A model generated the notes under the pieces. The model saw only the letters and a program-made list of their open reading frames with translations. It had not been told where the DNA came from and did no database searches. DNA of 54,050 bases, taken from assembly GCF_019636075.1 (NCBI RefSeq), contig NZ_JAHBYG010000030.1:1-54050 (forward strand), in the 5' to 3' direction. This stretch comes from Ferrovibrio sp. GTDB taxonomy: Bacteria > Pseudomonadota > Alphaproteobacteria > Ferrovibrionales > Ferrovibrionaceae. The stretch's first letter is position 1, and each line of letters begins with the position of its first letter. Shown piece by piece: positions 35,511 through 43,851 of this stretch. The position numbers and the translations under genes were made by a program.

Positions 35511-37075
35511 GCTTCGCTCCCATGAATCGCACTGACCGGCAATATGATGCGGAAGGTCGCGCCCCGGCCTTCGCCTTCGCTGATTGCCTGCAGGCTGCCG
35601 CCATTGGCCTCCACGAAGGCGCGGGCAATCGCCAGGCCAAGCCCCTTGCCGGGCGGGCGCGGCGCAATCGCTTCGCCATCGGGCGGATGTTCGGCGCGGT
35701 GAAACGGTTCGAAGATGCGTTCCATATCGGCGGCATTGATCCCGATGCCGCGATCGCTCACATCCAGAATCACCCTGCCGTCATCCTGATGCGCGCCGAT
35801 CCGCACGATGCTGCCCGGCGGTGAATATTTGGCGGCATTTTCCAGCAGGTTATCCAGCGCATGCTGCAGCATCAGGCTATCCACCGTCAGCAGCGGCAGG
35901 GTCATCGGCAGCGCCACTTCCAGGCGATGCGCCCGCAGCATATGTGCGCCGTGATGCAGGGCGGCCTGCACCAGATCGGCCAGTTCCACGCTTTCGGATT
36001 TCGGCAATAATTCGCCGGCGCGGATCTGCGACAGGTCCAGCAGCTTGGCGAAGTTTGAATCCAGCCGCAGGCATTGTTCGCGGATGCTGTCCAGCAACTC
36101 GGCGCGTTCGGCCTCGCCGCAAAGCGTGCCGAAGCTTTCCAGGGTGGAGGCGGCCCCCATGATGGCGGCCAGCGGCGTGCGCAGGTCGTGGCTGATGGCA
36201 TCGATCACCGCTTCGCGCAGGCGCTTGGTGCGGCGTTCCACGCGGCTGTCTTCCATTGCGGCGGCCAGATGGCCGCGATGCAGGGCCGATGCCGCCTGAT
36301 CCAGCAAAGCGGCCAGGAAGGCGGGCTGAGCCTCGGCATCATCCTGCAAGGCCAGCATGCCAAGCGCTTCGCCGCCCTGGTTCAGCGGCTGGCCGATATG
36401 CAGCAGGTGAAAGCTCCAGCCATCGCCCTGGCTTTGTTTGCGCCCATCCTTGGTTTGCAGGAAACCGGCCCAATGGCGCTGAGCCTCAACCATGGCCGGG
36501 CGCTCCGGCCCTTCCGAGGCCACCAGCGCCAGCAGTCCGGCCTGCGGTTCATACAGGTTGGCCGAAGCTTTGCCCCGCGCCTGCTCCACGATGGCATTGG
36601 CGATTGCCTGCGGCTCGGCGGCATCGGCCAGTTTGCGGCTCAGGCTTTGCAGCCGGGCCATGTCGTCGGCACGGCGGCGGGCCGCCATGGCCTGTTGGCG
36701 CGCAAAGGCCGCCATCTGGCTCATCGCTATGCCCACCAGGGTGAAGATCACCAGATCGAGGAATTCGCGTGGGTCGTCCACGCGGAAATTCGGCACCGGC
36801 TCGTAGAAGAAGAAACTGGTGGCTGCCAGTGTCAGCAAAACCGCCAGGATCGAAGCCAGCATGCCCCACACCACGGCGCAGATCACCACCGCCGGCAGGA
36901 AGATCACCGAAACATGCTTGAGATTGAGCCACACATCCAGGCCATGGGCGATCAGGCCGGAGGCGCCGATCAGGCAGGTGCACCAAAGGATGGCGCGCGC
37001 ATTCAGCCACGGCTTGTCGCGCACCGAGGTGCTCCAGTTCGAGCCGTAAAGGAAATCCACCACCTGCATAAACAT
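35507..37075 (-). CDS. KdpD-like sensor histidine kinase without the KdpD N-terminal domain
   Basis: A membrane histidine kinase of about 522 residues from the start chosen here. The N-terminal part has the four-helix DUF4118-type membrane domain (VSVIFLPAVVICAVVWGMLA and FFFYEPVPNFRVDDPREF are typical of KdpD), then a GAF-like region, the dimerisation helix with the phosphorylated His in DAISHDLRTPLAAIMGAAST, and the ATPase with DNLLENAAKYSPPGS and GKGLGLAIARAFVEANGG. The long cytoplasmic KdpD and Usp domains of classical KdpD are absent. The start is uncertain: ATG 37075 has a distant AGGCGG upstream, while ATG 37102 and 37243 are alternatives in frame. It is followed by its response regulator with a 4-base overlap. 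Confidence 0.88.
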   Translation of the reverse strand: MFMQVVDFLYGSNWSTSVRDKPWLNARAILWCTCLIGASGLIAHGLDVWLNLKHVSVIFLPAVVICAVVWGMLASILAVLLTLAATSFFFYEPVPNFRVDDPREFLDLVIFTLVGIAMSQMAAFARQQAMAARRRADDMARLQSLSRKLADAAEPQAIANAIVEQARGKASANLYEPQAGLLALVASEGPERPAMVEAQRHWAGFLQTKDGRKQSQGDGWSFHLLHIGQPLNQGGEALGMLALQDDAEAQPAFLAALLDQAASALHRGHLAAAMEDSRVERRTKRLREAVIDAISHDLRTPLAAIMGAASTLESFGTLCGEAERAELLDSIREQCLRLDSNFAKLLDLSQIRAGELLPKSESVELADLVQAALHHGAHMLRAHRLEVALPMTLPLLTVDSLMLQHALDNLLENAAKYSPPGSIVRIGAHQDDGRVILDVSDRGIGINAADMERIFEPFHRAEHPPDGEAIAPRPPGKGLGLAIARAFVEANGGSLQAISEGEGRGATFRIILPVSAIHGSEA

Positions 37076-37310
37076 GGCAGTGCGTCCGCCTAAAAATGCC
37101 ATTACCGCGGATAGTGCGGCAAACCGTGCGGGCTGCAAGCCCCGCCGACGATCTTTCGACTTATGTCTCATCCGGCAGGCTGTCGCGTATATGGAGAATT
37201 TACGCGGTTCGACGCTATGGCTGTAGCCATGCTGGCGATCCATACGGATCGGCCGGCGCTAGGGAGATGCGGGGCGGCATGAGCGCCCGCACATAGGGAA
37301 AGGCAAGGCT

Positions 37311-38948
37311 ATGGCCGAAATATCAGCAACAGCAGGCAAGGGCGGCATGATCGTATCGCCCGCCGAAGAGCGGCAGGTGATCTTCGCTTCATCGCTCGGC
37401 ACTGTATTCGAATGGTACGATTTCTATCTTTACGCCACTTTGGCCCCGTTTTTCGCCAGCCTGTTCTTTCCGCCCGGCAACGAAACGGCGGCCCTGCTCT
37501 CGGCTTTTGCCACCTATGCGGCAGGCTTTCTGGTGCGTCCCTTCGGCGCCATCGTGTTCGGCCATATCGGCGACCTGGTGGGGCGCAAATATACCTTCCT
37601 GGTCACCATCCTGGTGATGGGCTTCTCCACTTTTGCGGTTGGCCTGCTGCCCACCTTTGCCACCATCGGCTGGGCCGCGCCGGCCTTGCTGGTGGTCCTG
37701 CGCCTGCTGCAGGGCCTGGCGCTGGGCGGTGAATATGGCGGCGCCGCCACCTATGTGGCCGAACATGCGCCGCAGAATGGCCGCGGCTATGCCACCAGCT
37801 GGATCCAGACCACGGCAACGCTCGGTTTCTTCCTGTCGTTGGCGGTGATCGGCGCCTGCCGCGTTTCGATCGATGCCAAGGTGTTTGCCGAATGGGGCTG
37901 GCGCCTGCCGTTCCTGGTATCGCTGGCATTGCTGGCATTCTCGGTCTACATCCGCATGAAGCTGAATGAATCGCCGGTTTTCCAGCGCATGAAGGCTGAG
38001 GGCCGGGGTTCCGACCATCCGATCCGCGACAGCTTTTTCCGCTATCCCAACAACAAGTTCGTGTTCCTGGCGCTGATCGGCGCCACCGCCGGCCAGGGCG
38101 TGGTGTGGTATACTGGGCAGTTCTATGCCCTGTTCTTCCTCACCATCACCTTGAAGGTGGATTATCTCACGGCCTATCAGTTGATCGCCATTTCGCTGTT
38201 GCTGGGCACGCCGTTCTTCGTGGTGTTCGGCAAACTGTCGGATAAGATCGGCCGATTGAAGATCATCCTGGCAGGCTGCCTGCTCGCGGCCTTGACGTAT
38301 TTCCCGCTGTTCAGCGCGCTGACGCATTACGTCAATCCCGATCTGGAAGCCTTCCAGAGCCGCACGGAAATCACCGTCACTGCGCCGTCTGATCAGTGTA
38401 ACTTCCACATCTTCGTGGGCCCGTGGTCGAAATTCACCGATTGCGACCGCGCGAAGGATTACCTGACCAAGCTGGGCCTGTCGTTCAGGACCGTCGATGC
38501 GCCTGCCGGCATGCCGGCGGTGGTGAAGATCGGCGATAAGACGATCCCGTTCGATAATTGGGTGGCCAACAAGGTGGCCGGCCAGATCGATGCGGTGCTG
38601 GCCTCCACCGGCTATCCCAAATCCGCCGATCCGGCCAAGATCAACTGGGGCATGACCCTGCTGATCCTGTTCATCATGCTGATCTATGTCACCATGGTGT
38701 ATGGCCCGATCGCGGCCTTCCTGGTCGAGATGTTCCCGGTGAATATCCGTTACACCTCGATGTCGTTGCCCTATCACATCGGCAATGGCTGGTTCGGCGG
38801 CATGCTGCCGCTGCTGGCCACGGCAATGGTGGCTGCCACCGGCAATATCTATAACGGCCTGTGGTATCCCATCGTGGTGGCGGTGATGACCCTGCTGGTA
38901 GGCGCCCTGTTCCTGAAGGACACCCGCGACCGCGACATCCATACCTGA
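37311..38948 (+). CDS. MFS transporter, metabolite:H+ symporter (MHS) family, with large extracytoplasmic loop
   Basis: A 545-residue membrane transporter. MHS signatures are SLGTVFEWYDFYLYATLAPF, GHIGDLVGRKYTFL between helices 2 and 3, and LRLLQGLALGGEYGGAATYV. A second GKLSDKIGRLK turn lies between helices 8 and 9. Residues about 341-446 form a hydrophilic loop with two cysteines (363 and 378) between membrane segments; most MHS transporters are about 430-450 residues, so this loop explains the extra length. The family moves organic acids, betaine or proline with protons; the substrate is unknown. The start has a GGGAAAGGC ribosome binding site. It is divergent from the KdpD-like kinase. 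Confidence 0.92.
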   Translation: MAEISATAGKGGMIVSPAEERQVIFASSLGTVFEWYDFYLYATLAPFFASLFFPPGNETAALLSAFATYAAGFLVRPFGAIVFGHIGDLVGRKYTFLVTILVMGFSTFAVGLLPTFATIGWAAPALLVVLRLLQGLALGGEYGGAATYVAEHAPQNGRGYATSWIQTTATLGFFLSLAVIGACRVSIDAKVFAEWGWRLPFLVSLALLAFSVYIRMKLNESPVFQRMKAEGRGSDHPIRDSFFRYPNNKFVFLALIGATAGQGVVWYTGQFYALFFLTITLKVDYLTAYQLIAISLLLGTPFFVVFGKLSDKIGRLKIILAGCLLAALTYFPLFSALTHYVNPDLEAFQSRTEITVTAPSDQCNFHIFVGPWSKFTDCDRAKDYLTKLGLSFRTVDAPAGMPAVVKIGDKTIPFDNWVANKVAGQIDAVLASTGYPKSADPAKINWGMTLLILFIMLIYVTMVYGPIAAFLVEMFPVNIRYTSMSLPYHIGNGWFGGMLPLLATAMVAATGNIYNGLWYPIVVAVMTLLVGALFLKDTRDRDIHT

Positions 38949-38985
38949 TCCCGGCACACCTGATCCCGGCATACCAAATCCCGGA
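38941..38985. repeat. 15-bp tandem repeat, three units, at the MFS stop codon
   Basis: Three 15-bp units follow each other: ATACCTGATCCCGGC, ACACCTGATCCCGGC and ATACCAAATCCCGGA. The MFS stop (TGA 38946-38948) is in the first unit. Only the first unit is coding. It looks like slippage-type expansion just after the gene. Confidence 0.85.
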
Positions 38986-39065
38986 ATGCCTGCGCATCCA
39001 GAGTATCGGGTGCGCAGGTTGAGTGCGCGTCGAGCATGCCCAACTGAACCGCTGAGTCTGCGGCG

Positions 39066-39095
39066 CCGGCCAGATATTCTGGCCGGTGTTTTTTT
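39066..39095 (+). terminator. Intrinsic terminator after the MFS transporter gene
   Basis: CCGGCCAG (39066-39073) and CTGGCCGG (39079-39086) form a perfect 8-bp stem with loop ATATT. A T7 run follows at 39089-39095. Confidence 0.88.
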
Positions 39096-39124
39096 GCCGT
39101 CAGCGGTGTTTTTTTGCCGTCAGG
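39085..39124. repeat. 20-bp tandem duplication carrying the terminator T-run
   Basis: GGTGTTTTTTTGCCGTCAGC at 39085-39104 is repeated at 39105-39124 with one change at the last base. The first copy holds the T-run of the upstream terminator; the second contains the stop codon of the minus-strand Lrp gene (39120-39122). Confidence 0.85.
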
Positions 39125-39608
39125 CTTCTTCGGCCGCCAGGTCCACCGGCACGCCGGGCTCGTTTTTCGAGCAACGGATGGTCAATGCGGTTTTCACATG
39201 GGCCACATTGGCCAGCGCGGTGAGTTCGCGGGTCAGGAAGGTTTGATAGGCATCCCAGTCGCGCGCCACGATTTTCAGGATGAAGTCGTTTTCGCCGGCC
39301 AGCATGTGGCATTCGCGCACCTGCGGCCAATTGCTCACGGTATGCTCGAAGGCCACCAGATCCTGCTCGGCCTGGCTGCTCAGCCCCACCATGGCAAACA
39401 CCGTCACCCCATAGCCCAGCGCCTGGGGGTTGAGTTCGGCATGATAGCCGCGAATATAGCCAGCCTCCTCCAGCGCCCTTACCCGGCGCAGGCAGGGCGG
39501 GGCGGATATTCCTACCCGTCCAGCCAACTCAACATTGGTCATCCGGCCATCGGCCTGCAGATCGGAGAGGATTCTGCGGTCGATATGGTCGAGTTTAACC
39601 TTTTGCAT
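39120..39608 (-). CDS. Lrp/AsnC family transcriptional regulator
   Basis: A 162-residue regulator with the AsnC-type HTH: KLDHIDRRILSDLQADGRMT and RVGISAPPCLRRVRALEEAG, followed by the RAM ligand-binding domain with VGLSSQAEQDLVAFEHTVSN and EVREC-like segment VRECHMLAGENDFILKIVARD. It would respond to an amino acid and form octamers around DNA. An 8-bp inverted repeat with an AT-rich centre at 39633-39658, just upstream of the start codon, is a likely auto-operator. It is divergent from the large unknown gene at 39865, which could be a target. Confidence 0.93.
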   Translation of the reverse strand: MQKVKLDHIDRRILSDLQADGRMTNVELAGRVGISAPPCLRRVRALEEAGYIRGYHAELNPQALGYGVTVFAMVGLSSQAEQDLVAFEHTVSNWPQVRECHMLAGENDFILKIVARDWDAYQTFLTRELTALANVAHVKTALTIRCSKNEPGVPVDLAAEEA

Positions 39609-39632
39609 GAAATTTCCTTCCAGCCCCCAATG

Positions 39633-39658
39633 CGCGCAATAATATTATGCATTGCGCG
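39633..39658. promoter_or_regulatory. Probable Lrp/AsnC operator
   Basis: CGCGCAAT and ATTGCGCG are perfect 8-bp arms separated by the AT-rich AATATTATGC. It lies 25 bases upstream of the Lrp start codon, in the gap between the divergent Lrp and 39865 genes. Symmetry with an AT core fits Lrp-type sites. The remainder of 39659-39864 shows no gene. Confidence 0.5.
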
Positions 39659-39864
39659 GTATAGCCAAGGGCTGCGGAAAGAAAATATCGCGATTGCGAA
39701 AGATTGTTAGGCGAATATGGCAATCCAGGCCGGCTGCGGCGTTTGGGCGCAAGCCCGGGGCGGTCTGACCGGGTGATTTTCCGCGCGGCAGCGTTTTCCG
39801 CGGCAGGCGGCAATGTTACTAAGGCAGCAGGGGTGTGGCCCACTCAGCACCGGTCCCTAGGCGC

Positions 39865-41844
39865 ATGGCACTCAAAATCGATACTTTCTCCAATCCCGAT
39901 GCCCGCAATGGTTGGCGCCCGGGCAACAATTTCGGCGGCCATAGCCTGTTCAAGGCTTTGGGCCACCCCAAGGTCATGGCGCAAGGCCGGGCGCTTGCGG
40001 AAAAACTCGGCGGCTTCGCCCGCCTGGCGCTGTACGATCCCGAGCCGCAGCCGATCCTGGAGCCGTTCGACGCCTTCTTCCCGATCCCGCGCGGCAATAT
40101 CGCTGCCCTGCTGGTGCAGCGGGTGGAGGATATCGGCGCCGAGCGCCTGGGCTTCACGGCGCGCCCAGTGCTGGATCTGCCCGCGATTGCCCCCGATGCG
40201 GTGTTCATCGCCGCCTTCGATTCCGGCGCGCTGAAAAGCCAGATCGAGCGCCTGCTGCCGCCGGGTTGCCAGGTGCTCAGTCTGGACGACATGCGTCTGC
40301 CCGCCGAATGGCTGGGCAATCCGGGCAAGTATCTCGATCCGATCAACTTCGCCACCAACTTCGCCTTCCTGCGCGATGCCGAGGGGCTGCATACCAAGCT
40401 GGTGACGGCGAATTACTGGCGTGGCTATGGCGCCGAACGGGCTGCATTGTGGTGCTGTCTGTTCGATCCCGATGGCGGCGTGCTGGCCGAGTGGGAAGAG
40501 CAGCTTGGCGGCACCAATCATTCGCTGATCATCGATAGCCGCGAAGTGCGCCGCCGTTTCGGCCTGAGCGATTTCGCCGGGTCGCTGTTCATGCATGCCC
40601 TGCGCGCCAAGGGCCACGATGTGGTGAAATACGCGCTGGATTGTTTCTCCGAGGATGGCGACCAGCTTTCGTGCACCCATGATGCCAATGCCTGGCCGGC
40701 CGATCTCTATGCCGGTGTGCCGGCGCCCAAGGCGGGCGAAAAGCTGCTGCTCTGGGTGCAGAACAGCCATCCGCTCACCATTCCGGCCGGGGCCATCGGC
40801 GCCAATGCCATGGGCAGCCAGGATACCGCCTGGGTGGATACCGAAGTGCCGCCATTCGGCACCCGCGCCGTCGATCTGGGCGCTTTGCTGCCGGGCCTGA
40901 AATTCCCCGATCAGATCGAAATCCAGGCCGGCCGCTATTTCGTGCGTCCGCGCTACGAGATTCTGCGTGCCCGCGATGGCAAACCGCCGCGCCGCCGCAT
41001 TGCGCATGCCAATGTGGAGCGTATCGATCTCAAGCCAGATCCCAAGCTGCCGCAACTGGGCGGCCTGCTGGGCAAGGGCTATGTGATGCCGCTGCCGATC
41101 CTGCCGCTGGATCGCTGGCGCTCGGTCACGCTACCCACGCCGATGAGTACGGCGCAGCAGGAATTGCCGCTGAAGCTGTTGCTGATCGATGGCTCAGGCG
41201 AAACCGTGGCGGAAAAGTATCTCGGCCGTTTGGCGCGGCGCGACTCGGTGCCTGCCGATATCGATGCCTGGATGGCGGAAGCCGGCGCCAGCCTGCCCAG
41301 CGGCTATGGCCATGTGGAATATCTCTATGATTTCCGCGATGGCGGCGAGGCAGATGGCTGGCTGCATGCGCTGGGGCTCTATGAACAGCGGGCGTCGGGC
41401 CATGCGGCGGAGACCATCTTCGGCGCGCATATCTACAATATGCCGATCACCTATCGTGACGAGCCGCAAAGCTATACCCATCGTCCGCCGGGCCTGACCA
41501 CGCGGCTGTTCCTGCGGCTGGGCGATGCGCCGTTCGATTCGATCTGCCATCTGGTCTATCCGGCCTCGCTGCCGGCCGGCACCTATGGCAGCGGCGAGCC
41601 GTCGGCCACCAAGCTGACGTTGTTCAACGGCCGTGCCGAAGCTTTGGCCGAACGCGACCTGCCGATACCCTATGGCGGTTCGGTGTTTTTTCGGGTTTCC
41701 GAGGTGTTCGGCACCGCCTTGCGGCAGCAGGCCGGTAGCGGCGCCTGGGTGCAGATCCGCGACACCACCTGCCGGTTGTTCGGCTTCCATGGCCTGGAAA
41801 ACGGCCAGACCAGCTTCTGCCTGGATCACATGTTCGGGTTTTAA
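39865..41844 (+). CDS. Large protein of unknown function
   Basis: A 659-residue protein that I do not recognise. It has no signal peptide and no clear membrane segment. Residues about 25-170 contain alternating helices and strands (LGFTARPVLDLPAIAPDAVF, LKSQIERLLPPGCQVLSLDD) resembling a nucleotide-type fold. The middle and C-terminal parts are rich in beta-type, aromatic segments such as TANYWRGYGAERAALWCCLF, SCTHDANAWPAD, HVEYLYDFRDGG and GAHIYNMPITYRDEP, and may be two related sandwich domains. The ATG at 39865 is chosen; a GTG at 39835 with a GCAGGGG ahead would add 10 residues. Codon use is like its neighbours. No function is proposed; its divergent neighbour is the Lrp regulator. Confidence 0.8.
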   Translation: MALKIDTFSNPDARNGWRPGNNFGGHSLFKALGHPKVMAQGRALAEKLGGFARLALYDPEPQPILEPFDAFFPIPRGNIAALLVQRVEDIGAERLGFTARPVLDLPAIAPDAVFIAAFDSGALKSQIERLLPPGCQVLSLDDMRLPAEWLGNPGKYLDPINFATNFAFLRDAEGLHTKLVTANYWRGYGAERAALWCCLFDPDGGVLAEWEEQLGGTNHSLIIDSREVRRRFGLSDFAGSLFMHALRAKGHDVVKYALDCFSEDGDQLSCTHDANAWPADLYAGVPAPKAGEKLLLWVQNSHPLTIPAGAIGANAMGSQDTAWVDTEVPPFGTRAVDLGALLPGLKFPDQIEIQAGRYFVRPRYEILRARDGKPPRRRIAHANVERIDLKPDPKLPQLGGLLGKGYVMPLPILPLDRWRSVTLPTPMSTAQQELPLKLLLIDGSGETVAEKYLGRLARRDSVPADIDAWMAEAGASLPSGYGHVEYLYDFRDGGEADGWLHALGLYEQRASGHAAETIFGAHIYNMPITYRDEPQSYTHRPPGLTTRLFLRLGDAPFDSICHLVYPASLPAGTYGSGEPSATKLTLFNGRAEALAERDLPIPYGGSVFFRVSEVFGTALRQQAGSGAWVQIRDTTCRLFGFHGLENGQTSFCLDHMFGF

Positions 41845-41880
41845 TCGGATTTACCGCCGATCCGTAACGTCGCGGGCATT

Positions 41881-41906
41881 TAATAGGGCGGGGTACCGCC
41901 CTATTA
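41881..41906 (+). terminator. Perfect inverted repeat between the unknown gene and trxB
   Basis: TAATAGGGCGG (41881-41891) pairs with CCGCCCTATTA (41896-41906), 11 bp with loop GGTA. It lies 37 bases after the upstream stop and 37 before trxB. There is no long T-run, so it may terminate weakly or act as an operator. Confidence 0.5.
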
Positions 41907-41942
41907 TTCAGGGAACAGACCCCTCTTTCCCGAGTCCCGATC

Positions 41943-42911
41943 ATGGCTAAGACCTTTCACACCAAAGCCCTCATCATCGGTTCCGGCCCGGCCGGCTGCA
42001 CGGCGGCGATCTATGCCGCCCGCGCTTCGCTGAAGCCGATCATGGTGCATGGCCTGCAGCCCGGCGGCCAGCTCACCATCACCACCGATGTGGAGAATTA
42101 TCCCGGCTTCGCCAAGGTGATCCAGGGCCCCTGGCTGATGCAGGAGATGGAAGAGCAGGCCCGCCATGTCGGCGCCGAGATCATCCACGACATCATCGTG
42201 TCGGTCGATCTCTCGCGCCGGCCCTTCGTGGCCAAGGGCGATTCCGGCGATACCTATATCGGCGAAACCCTGATCATCGCCACCGGCGCCCAGGCGCGCT
42301 GGCTGGGTCTGCCCAGCGAACAGCATTTCCAGGGCTTCGGCGTTTCGGCCTGCGCCACCTGCGACGGCTTCTTCTTCCGTGGCAAGAAGGTGGTGGTGGT
42401 GGGCGGCGGCAATACCGCCGTTGAAGAGGCGCTTTATCTCACCAACCATGCCGAGGAAGTGACCATCGTGCATCGGCGCGACAGCTTCCGCGCCGAAAAG
42501 ATTTTGCAAGATCGCCTGTTTGCCAATCCCAAGATCAAGGTGATCTGGGATCATCAGGTGGAGGAGATCGTCGGCGGCAGCGAGCCGAAAGGTGTGGAAG
42601 GCGTGCGCCTGAAGAATACCCGCACCGGCGCGATCCAGCAGATCGCCACCGACGGCGTATTCGTCGCTATCGGCCATACGCCCAATACGGCCTTGTTCAA
42701 GGATCAATTGCCGCTGGACAAGGATGGTTACCTGACCACCAAGCCCGGCACCACGCAGACCGCCATTGCCGGCGTGTTCGCTGCCGGCGATGTGCAGGAT
42801 AAGATCTATCGTCAGGCTGTAACGGCGGCTGGCAGCGGCTGCATGGCGGCGCTGGAAGCCGAGAAATTCGTCGCGGGTCATGGGTCTGCGGAAGCCGAAG
42901 CGGCCGATTGA
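41943..42911 (+). CDS. trxB: Thioredoxin-disulfide reductase
   Basis: A 322-residue flavoprotein. The FAD site is IIGSGPAGCTAAIYAARASL, the redox-active pair is in SACATCDGFFFRGKKV (CATC), the NADPH site is VVVVGGGNTAVEEALYL, and the second FAD motif is GVFAAGDVQDKIYRQAVTAAG-like, visible as VFAAGDVQDKIYRQAVTAAG. It reduces thioredoxin with NADPH. Length and motifs are all normal. It is followed in the same direction, after 34 bases, by a LysR regulator. Confidence 0.97.
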   Translation: MAKTFHTKALIIGSGPAGCTAAIYAARASLKPIMVHGLQPGGQLTITTDVENYPGFAKVIQGPWLMQEMEEQARHVGAEIIHDIIVSVDLSRRPFVAKGDSGDTYIGETLIIATGAQARWLGLPSEQHFQGFGVSACATCDGFFFRGKKVVVVGGGNTAVEEALYLTNHAEEVTIVHRRDSFRAEKILQDRLFANPKIKVIWDHQVEEIVGGSEPKGVEGVRLKNTRTGAIQQIATDGVFVAIGHTPNTALFKDQLPLDKDGYLTTKPGTTQTAIAGVFAAGDVQDKIYRQAVTAAGSGCMAALEAEKFVAGHGSAEAEAAD

Positions 42912-42945
42912 GCCGCTGAACGGGTGAGGGGGGAATAAAACCGCC

Positions 42946-43842
42946 ATGTCGGCGCTGGATTGGGACAAGCTGCGCATCTTCCATGCGGTTGCCGAGGCGG
43001 GCAGCCTCACCCATGCCGGCGAACAGCTTGGCCTCAGCCAATCCGCTGTCAGCCGCCAGATCGGCGCGCTGGAAACTCAGCTCAACACCTCGCTGTTCCA
43101 TCGCCATGCGCGCGGTTTGATCCTCACCGAACAGGGCGAATTGCTGTTGCGCACGGCACGGGAAATTTTCTCTCGCCTGGCAGTGGCGGAAGCCATGATT
43201 GCCGACAGCAAGGACAAGCCCAGCGGCGACCTGCGCGTTACTTCGACGGTGGCTTTCGGCACCATCTGGCTGGCACCGCGCATCAAGGAATTCATGGATC
43301 TCTATCCCGATATCCGCATCTCGCTGGTGGTGGATGATCGTGAACTCGATCTGTCGATGCGCGAGGCGGATGTGGCGATCCGCATGTGGAAGCCCACGCA
43401 ATCCGATCTGATTCAGCGCAAGTTGCTCACCGTTCACAATCATCTCTATGCTTCGGTGGATTACGTCACCCGCCATGGTGCGCCGCAGGCGGTGGAGGAT
43501 CTCGATCGCCATCGCCTGGTGGTTTATGGCGAAACCGCGCCGGCGCATTTCGACAATATCAACTGGCTGCTCACCGTGGGCGAACCCAGCCGTCCGCGCG
43601 AGCCGATCTTCACCGTCAACAATGTGTATGGCGTGATGCAGGCGATGGTCAGCGGCCTGGGCGTTGCGGCGCTACCGGATTACATGGTGCAGGGCAATCC
43701 CCGCGTGGTGCGCGTGTTGCCCAATGTGGATGGGCCGAATTTCGATACGTATCTGGCCTATCCCGAAGAACTGCGCAACACCAAGCGTCTCGCGGTGTTC
43801 CGCGACTTCCTGCTGCGCAAAGTGGCCGATTGGCGTTATTAG
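42946..43842 (+). CDS. LysR family transcriptional regulator
   Basis: A 298-residue regulator. The HTH domain is at the N-terminus: LRIFHAVAEAGSLTHAGEQL and LSQSAVSRQIGALETQLNTS, followed by LFHRHARGLILTEQGELLLR. The C-terminal co-inducer domain includes GDLRVTSTVAFGTIWLAPRI and VAIRMWKPTQSDLIQRKL. It is not divergent from any gene, so the target cannot be read from layout. It ends 9 bases before the PAS sensor kinase and is likely co-transcribed with it. A GGTGAGGGGGG stretch precedes the ATG. Confidence 0.94.
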   Translation: MSALDWDKLRIFHAVAEAGSLTHAGEQLGLSQSAVSRQIGALETQLNTSLFHRHARGLILTEQGELLLRTAREIFSRLAVAEAMIADSKDKPSGDLRVTSTVAFGTIWLAPRIKEFMDLYPDIRISLVVDDRELDLSMREADVAIRMWKPTQSDLIQRKLLTVHNHLYASVDYVTRHGAPQAVEDLDRHRLVVYGETAPAHFDNINWLLTVGEPSRPREPIFTVNNVYGVMQAMVSGLGVAALPDYMVQGNPRVVRVLPNVDGPNFDTYLAYPEELRNTKRLAVFRDFLLRKVADWRY

Positions 43843-43851
43843 GAAAATCAG

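Noticed and set aside
34785..37075. Reading the kinase/regulator pair as kdpD-kdpE of a potassium uptake operon
   Set aside because: No kdpFABC genes are adjacent, and the kinase lacks the long N-terminal KdpD/Usp part, so the gene symbols were not applied.
37389..38972. A 527-codon minus-strand frame across the MFS gene
   Set aside because: It is antisense to a gene with strong MHS motifs and has no ribosome binding site or domain of its own.
39114..39710. A 198-codon plus-strand frame over the Lrp gene
   Set aside because: It is antisense to a clear Lrp/AsnC protein and crosses the operator region.
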